A stretch of DNA of 64,000 bases from Burkholderiales bacterium (GTDB lineage: Bacteria; Pseudomonadota; Gammaproteobacteria; Burkholderiales; Burkholderiaceae_C), in NCBI GenBank assembly GCA_028868855.1, contig JAGWTR010000010.1, positions 55,570 to 119,569 on the forward strand. Direction: 5' to 3'. Under the pieces are notes generated by a model. It searched no databases, was not told the DNA's origin, and worked only from the letters and a program-made list of their open reading frames with translations. Made by a program: the position numbers and the translations under genes. Shown piece after piece: positions 61,094 through 64,000 of this stretch; position 1 is the first letter of the stretch, and every line of letters begins with the position of its first letter.

Positions 61094-61564
61094 ATGCCTC
61101 GTCGTCGTGAAGTACCCAAGCGTGACATCCTCCCCGATCCCAAATTCGGAAGTGTCGACCTGTCCAAGTTCATGAACGTCATCATGGAATCGGGCAAGAA
61201 GGCCGTCGCTGAACGCATCATCTACGGTGCGCTTGAGCAAGTCGAAAAGAAGGCCGGCAAGGACCCGCTGGAAATTTTCAACATCGCTCTTAACAACATC
61301 AAGCCCATGGTCGAGGTCAAGTCTCGCCGTGTGGGTGGTGCGAACTACCAGGTTCCCGTTGAAGTTCGCCCCTCCCGCCGTGTGGCCCTCGCCATGCGCT
61401 GGTTGAAAGAGTCGTCGCGCAAGCGTTCCGAAAAGTCGATGGCCCAACGTCTGGCCAACGAACTGCTCGAAGCGTCCGAAGGTCGTGGCGGCGCCATGAA
61501 GAAGCGTGATGAAGTTCACCGCATGGCTGAAGCTAACAAGGCTTTCTCGCACTTCCGCTTCTGA
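61094..61564 (+). CDS. rpsG: 30S ribosomal protein S7
   Basis: A 156-aa 16S rRNA-binding assembly protein. [35 protein letters not shown] and [13 protein letters not shown] are conserved. The ATG at 61094 follows GAAAGGAAAC. Standard length. Confidence 0.97.
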   Translation: MPRRREVPKRDILPDPKFGSVDLSKFMNVIMESGKKAVAERIIYGALEQVEKKAGKDPLEIFNIALNNIKPMVEVKSRRVGGANYQVPVEVRPSRRVALAMRWLKESSRKRSEKSMAQRLANELLEASEGRGGAMKKRDEVHRMAEANKAFSHFRF

Positions 61565-61630
61565 TCCACCCGCAGCAATGCAAAGGCTGCCTGCACTGGT
61601 TGCAGGCAGCGTGATTTTTGGAGTCACACC

Positions 61631-63733
61631 ATGTCCCGCAAGACCCCGATTGAGCGCTACCGCAACATTGGTATTTCGGCTCACATCGACGCTGGCAAGA
61701 CCACGACGACCGAACGCATCCTGTTCTACACGGGCGTCAACCACAAAATCGGTGAAGTGCACGAAGGTGCCGCCACGATGGACTGGATGGAGCAAGAACA
61801 AGAGCGCGGCATCACCATCACGTCTGCCGCGACGACCTGCTTCTGGAAAGGCATGGACCTGTCCCTGCCTGAGCACCGCATCAACATCATTGACACCCCC
61901 GGGCACGTGGACTTCACCATTGAAGTCGAACGCTCGATGCGCGTGCTCGACGGTGCCTGCATGGTGTACTGTGCCGTGGGCGGCGTTCAGCCCCAGTCTG
62001 AAACCGTCTGGCGCCAGGCCAACAAGTACGGCGTGCCCCGCCTGTCCTTCGTTAACAAGATGGACCGCACCGGCGCCAACTTCTACAAGGTCTACGACCA
62101 ACTCAGGCTGCGTCTGAAGGCCAACCCGGTGCCCGTGGTTCTGCCCATCGGCGCCGAAGAAAATTTCACCGGTGTGATCGACCTGCTCAAGATGAAGGCC
62201 ATCATTTGGGACGAAGCGTCTCAAGGGATGAAGTTCAACTACGAAGAGATCCCCGCCGAGTTGCTTGCCGATGCCAAGAAGTGGCGTGAAGGCATGGTCG
62301 AGGCCGCCGCCGAGTCCAGTGAAGATCTGATGAACAAGTACCTTGAAGAAGGTGACTTGTCCGAAGCTGAAATCAAGCTGGGCCTGCGCACGCGCACCAT
62401 CGCGTGCGAAATTCAGCCCATGCTGTGCGGCACCGCCTTCAAGAACAAGGGCGTGCAGCGCATGCTCGATGCGGTCATTGACTACCTGCCTTCGCCCATT
62501 GACATCCCACCCGTGGATGGCCTGGACGACGACGAGCAGCCCACCAGCCGCAAGCCTGATGACGCCGAGAAGTTCTCCGCCTTGGCGTTCAAGTTGATGA
62601 CCGACCCCTACGTCGGCCAGTTGACCTTCGTGCGCGTGTACTCTGGTGTGCTGAACTCCGGCGACACCGTGTACAACCCCATCAAGGGCAAGAAAGAGCG
62701 CATCGGCCGGATCCTGCAGATGCACGCCAATCAGCGTGAAGAAATCAAGGAAATCGTGGCCGGCGATATCGCCGCATGCGTGGGCTTGAAGGATGTGACC
62801 ACGGGCGAAACCCTGTGCGATCCGGACTCCATCATCACGCTGGAAAAGATGGTCTTCCCCGAGCCCGTGATTGCACAGGCCGTCGAACCCAAGACCAAGG
62901 CCGACCAGGAAAAGATGGGCGTTGCCCTGTCGCGCCTTGCCGCTGAAGATCCTTCGTTCCGCGTCAAGACCGACGAAGAAACGGGCCAGACCATCATCGC
63001 CGGCATGGGCGAGTTGCACCTGGAAATCATCGTCGATCGCATGAAGCGCGAATTCGGCGTGGAAGCCAACGTCGGCAAACCGCAAGTGGCCTACCGCGAA
63101 ACCATTCGCAAGAAGGTCACCGACGTCGAAGGCAAGTTCGTTCGTCAGTCCGGTGGTAAGGGCCAATACGGCCACGTCGTGCTGACCGTCGAGCCGCAAG
63201 AGTCCGGCAAGGGCTTCGAATTCGTCGATGCCATCAAGGGCGGCGTGGTGCCTCGCGAGTTCATCCCGGCCGTTGAAAAGGGCGTGATCGATTCGCTGAA
63301 CAACGGCGTGCTGGCGGGTTACCCCGTGGTCGACATCAAGGTCACGCTGACATTTGGTTCGTACCACGATGTGGACTCGAACGAAAACGCGTTCAAGATG
63401 GCCGCTTCGCTGGGTTTCAAGGACGGTTGCCGCAAGGCTTCGCCCGTGATCCTCGAGCCCATGATGGCCGTTGAAGTCGAAACGCCTGAAGACTATGCCG
63501 GCACCGTGATGGGCGATCTGTCCTCGCGTCGCGGCATGGTTCAAGGCATGGACGACATGGTCGGCGGCGGCAAGGTCATCAAGGCCGAGGTTCCCCTGTC
63601 GGAAATGTTCGGCTACTCGACCTCGCTGCGTTCGGCCACTCAAGGTCGTGCCACGTACTCCATGGAGTTCAAGCACTACTCTGAAGCGCCTAAGAACGTG
63701 GCCGACGCGATCATCACCGCCCGCGGCAAGTGA
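61631..63733 (+). CDS. fusA: Elongation factor G
   Basis: A 700-aa translocation GTPase. G1 is [13 protein letters not shown], switch I is [12 protein letters not shown]3 is DTPGHVDF, and G4 is NKMDRTG. Domains II-V are complete ([35 protein letters not shown]). It lies between rpsG and the second tuf in the usual str order. Confidence 0.98.
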   Translation: MSRKTPIERYRNIGISAHIDAGKTTTTERILFYTGVNHKIGEVHEGAATMDWMEQEQERGITITSAATTCFWKGMDLSLPEHRINIIDTPGHVDFTIEVERSMRVLDGACMVYCAVGGVQPQSETVWRQANKYGVPRLSFVNKMDRTGANFYKVYDQLRLRLKANPVPVVLPIGAEENFTGVIDLLKMKAIIWDEASQGMKFNYEEIPAELLADAKKWREGMVEAAAESSEDLMNKYLEEGDLSEAEIKLGLRTRTIACEIQPMLCGTAFKNKGVQRMLDAVIDYLPSPIDIPPVDGLDDDEQPTSRKPDDAEKFSALAFKLMTDPYVGQLTFVRVYSGVLNSGDTVYNPIKGKKERIGRILQMHANQREEIKEIVAGDIAACVGLKDVTTGETLCDPDSIITLEKMVFPEPVIAQAVEPKTKADQEKMGVALSRLAAEDPSFRVKTDEETGQTIIAGMGELHLEIIVDRMKREFGVEANVGKPQVAYRETIRKKVTDVEGKFVRQSGGKGQYGHVVLTVEPQESGKGFEFVDAIKGGVVPREFIPAVEKGVIDSLNNGVLAGYPVVDIKVTLTFGSYHDVDSNENAFKMAASLGFKDGCRKASPVILEPMMAVEVETPEDYAGTVMGDLSSRRGMVQGMDDMVGGGKVIKAEVPLSEMFGYSTSLRSATQGRATYSMEFKHYSEAPKNVADAIITARGK

Positions 63734-63864
63734 TTCTGACGCGGTAATTTTTAGCCGGTCTTCGGTGGCAAGACGCTCACTGCCCGTGGTGAGCGACCAA
63801 CCCTTCCGCCGGAAACCTTAAACCCCACACGGGACACTGTTCTTTGCTTTCTAGGAGATTGAAA

Positions 63865-64000
63865 TGGCAAAAGGTAAATTCGAACGGACCAAGCCGCACG
63901 TCAACGTGGGCACCATTGGCCACGTGGACCACGGCAAGACGACGCTGACGGCAGCGATCACGACGGTGCTGTCCAAGGCCTTCGGTGGCGAAGCCAAGGC
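63865..64000 (+). CDS. tuf: Elongation factor Tu (second copy, cut by window end)
   Basis: The first 45 codons only. All 136 nt present are identical to 45843-45978 of the first copy, with identity starting about two bases before the ATG. Ribosome site TAGGAGA precedes the start. It is the last gene of the str operon. Confidence 0.97.

Overview
The window comes from a betaproteobacterium of the order Burkholderiales, probably close to Comamonadaceae or Sphaerotilaceae. The evidence is the GC-rich coding bias, the trpE-trpG-trpD/trpC arrangement with gph in front, and the continuous run tRNA-Tyr, tRNA-Gly, tRNA-Thr, tuf, tRNA-Trp, secE, nusG, rplKAJL, rpoBC, rpsL, rpsG, fusA, second tuf. This is a reading from gene order and sequence; no database search was made.

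Layout. (1) 1-9034: mixed accessory and housekeeping genes: a Tat-exported cholesterol-oxidase-like GMC flavoenzyme, an IS110-type transposase remnant, an AI-2E family permease, several small envelope or stress-type proteins (DUF3185-like, DUF3309-like and two glycine-zipper proteins), a divergent NarX/NarL-like two-component pair with a stand-alone receiver protein, and a ParD-like/methionine aminopeptidase pair. (2) 9250-37117: an accessory island bounded on both sides by copies of a short repeat (core TTACGGACTCTATT or a close variant). It holds a PAAR/lysozyme/putative immunity cassette of type VI secretion kind; a gene with a possible PD-(D/E)XK nuclease motif; an XRE-ImmA pair divergent from a three-gene bacterial ubiquitin-like conjugation operon (Ubl, E2/E1-like fusion, DUF6527); a Tn7-like core (tnsA-tnsB-tnsC-tniQ) with a second tniQ behind an ArsR-type regulator and a fragment of a third tniQ; and a defence segment (Phd/RelE-type toxin-antitoxin, MmeI-like DNA methyltransferase, DEAH helicase, GIY-YIG nuclease, DUF4145-like protein, PIN-like membrane protein). 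(3) 37130-45378: core chromosome: gph, a chalcone-isomerase-like exported protein, trpE, trpG, trpD, an opposite-strand diguanylate cyclase between trpD and trpC, trpC and ung. (4) 45410-64000: tRNA and translation/transcription genes through fusA, ending inside a second tuf copy.

How the genes work together. The Tn7-like genes read toward lower coordinates from a presumed end near 25.0-25.2 kb, so the ubiquitin-like operon and its XRE-ImmA neighbours may be cargo; the distal end was not located. The methyltransferase, helicase and GIY-YIG genes overlap or nearly touch and look like one restriction-modification-type operon led by a toxin-antitoxin pair. Four accessory promoters carry clear inverted repeats that look like autoregulatory operators (9048-9078, 13427-13452, 16019-16056, 26766-26777), and a fifth (18644-18667) shares a half-site with the ArsR operator.
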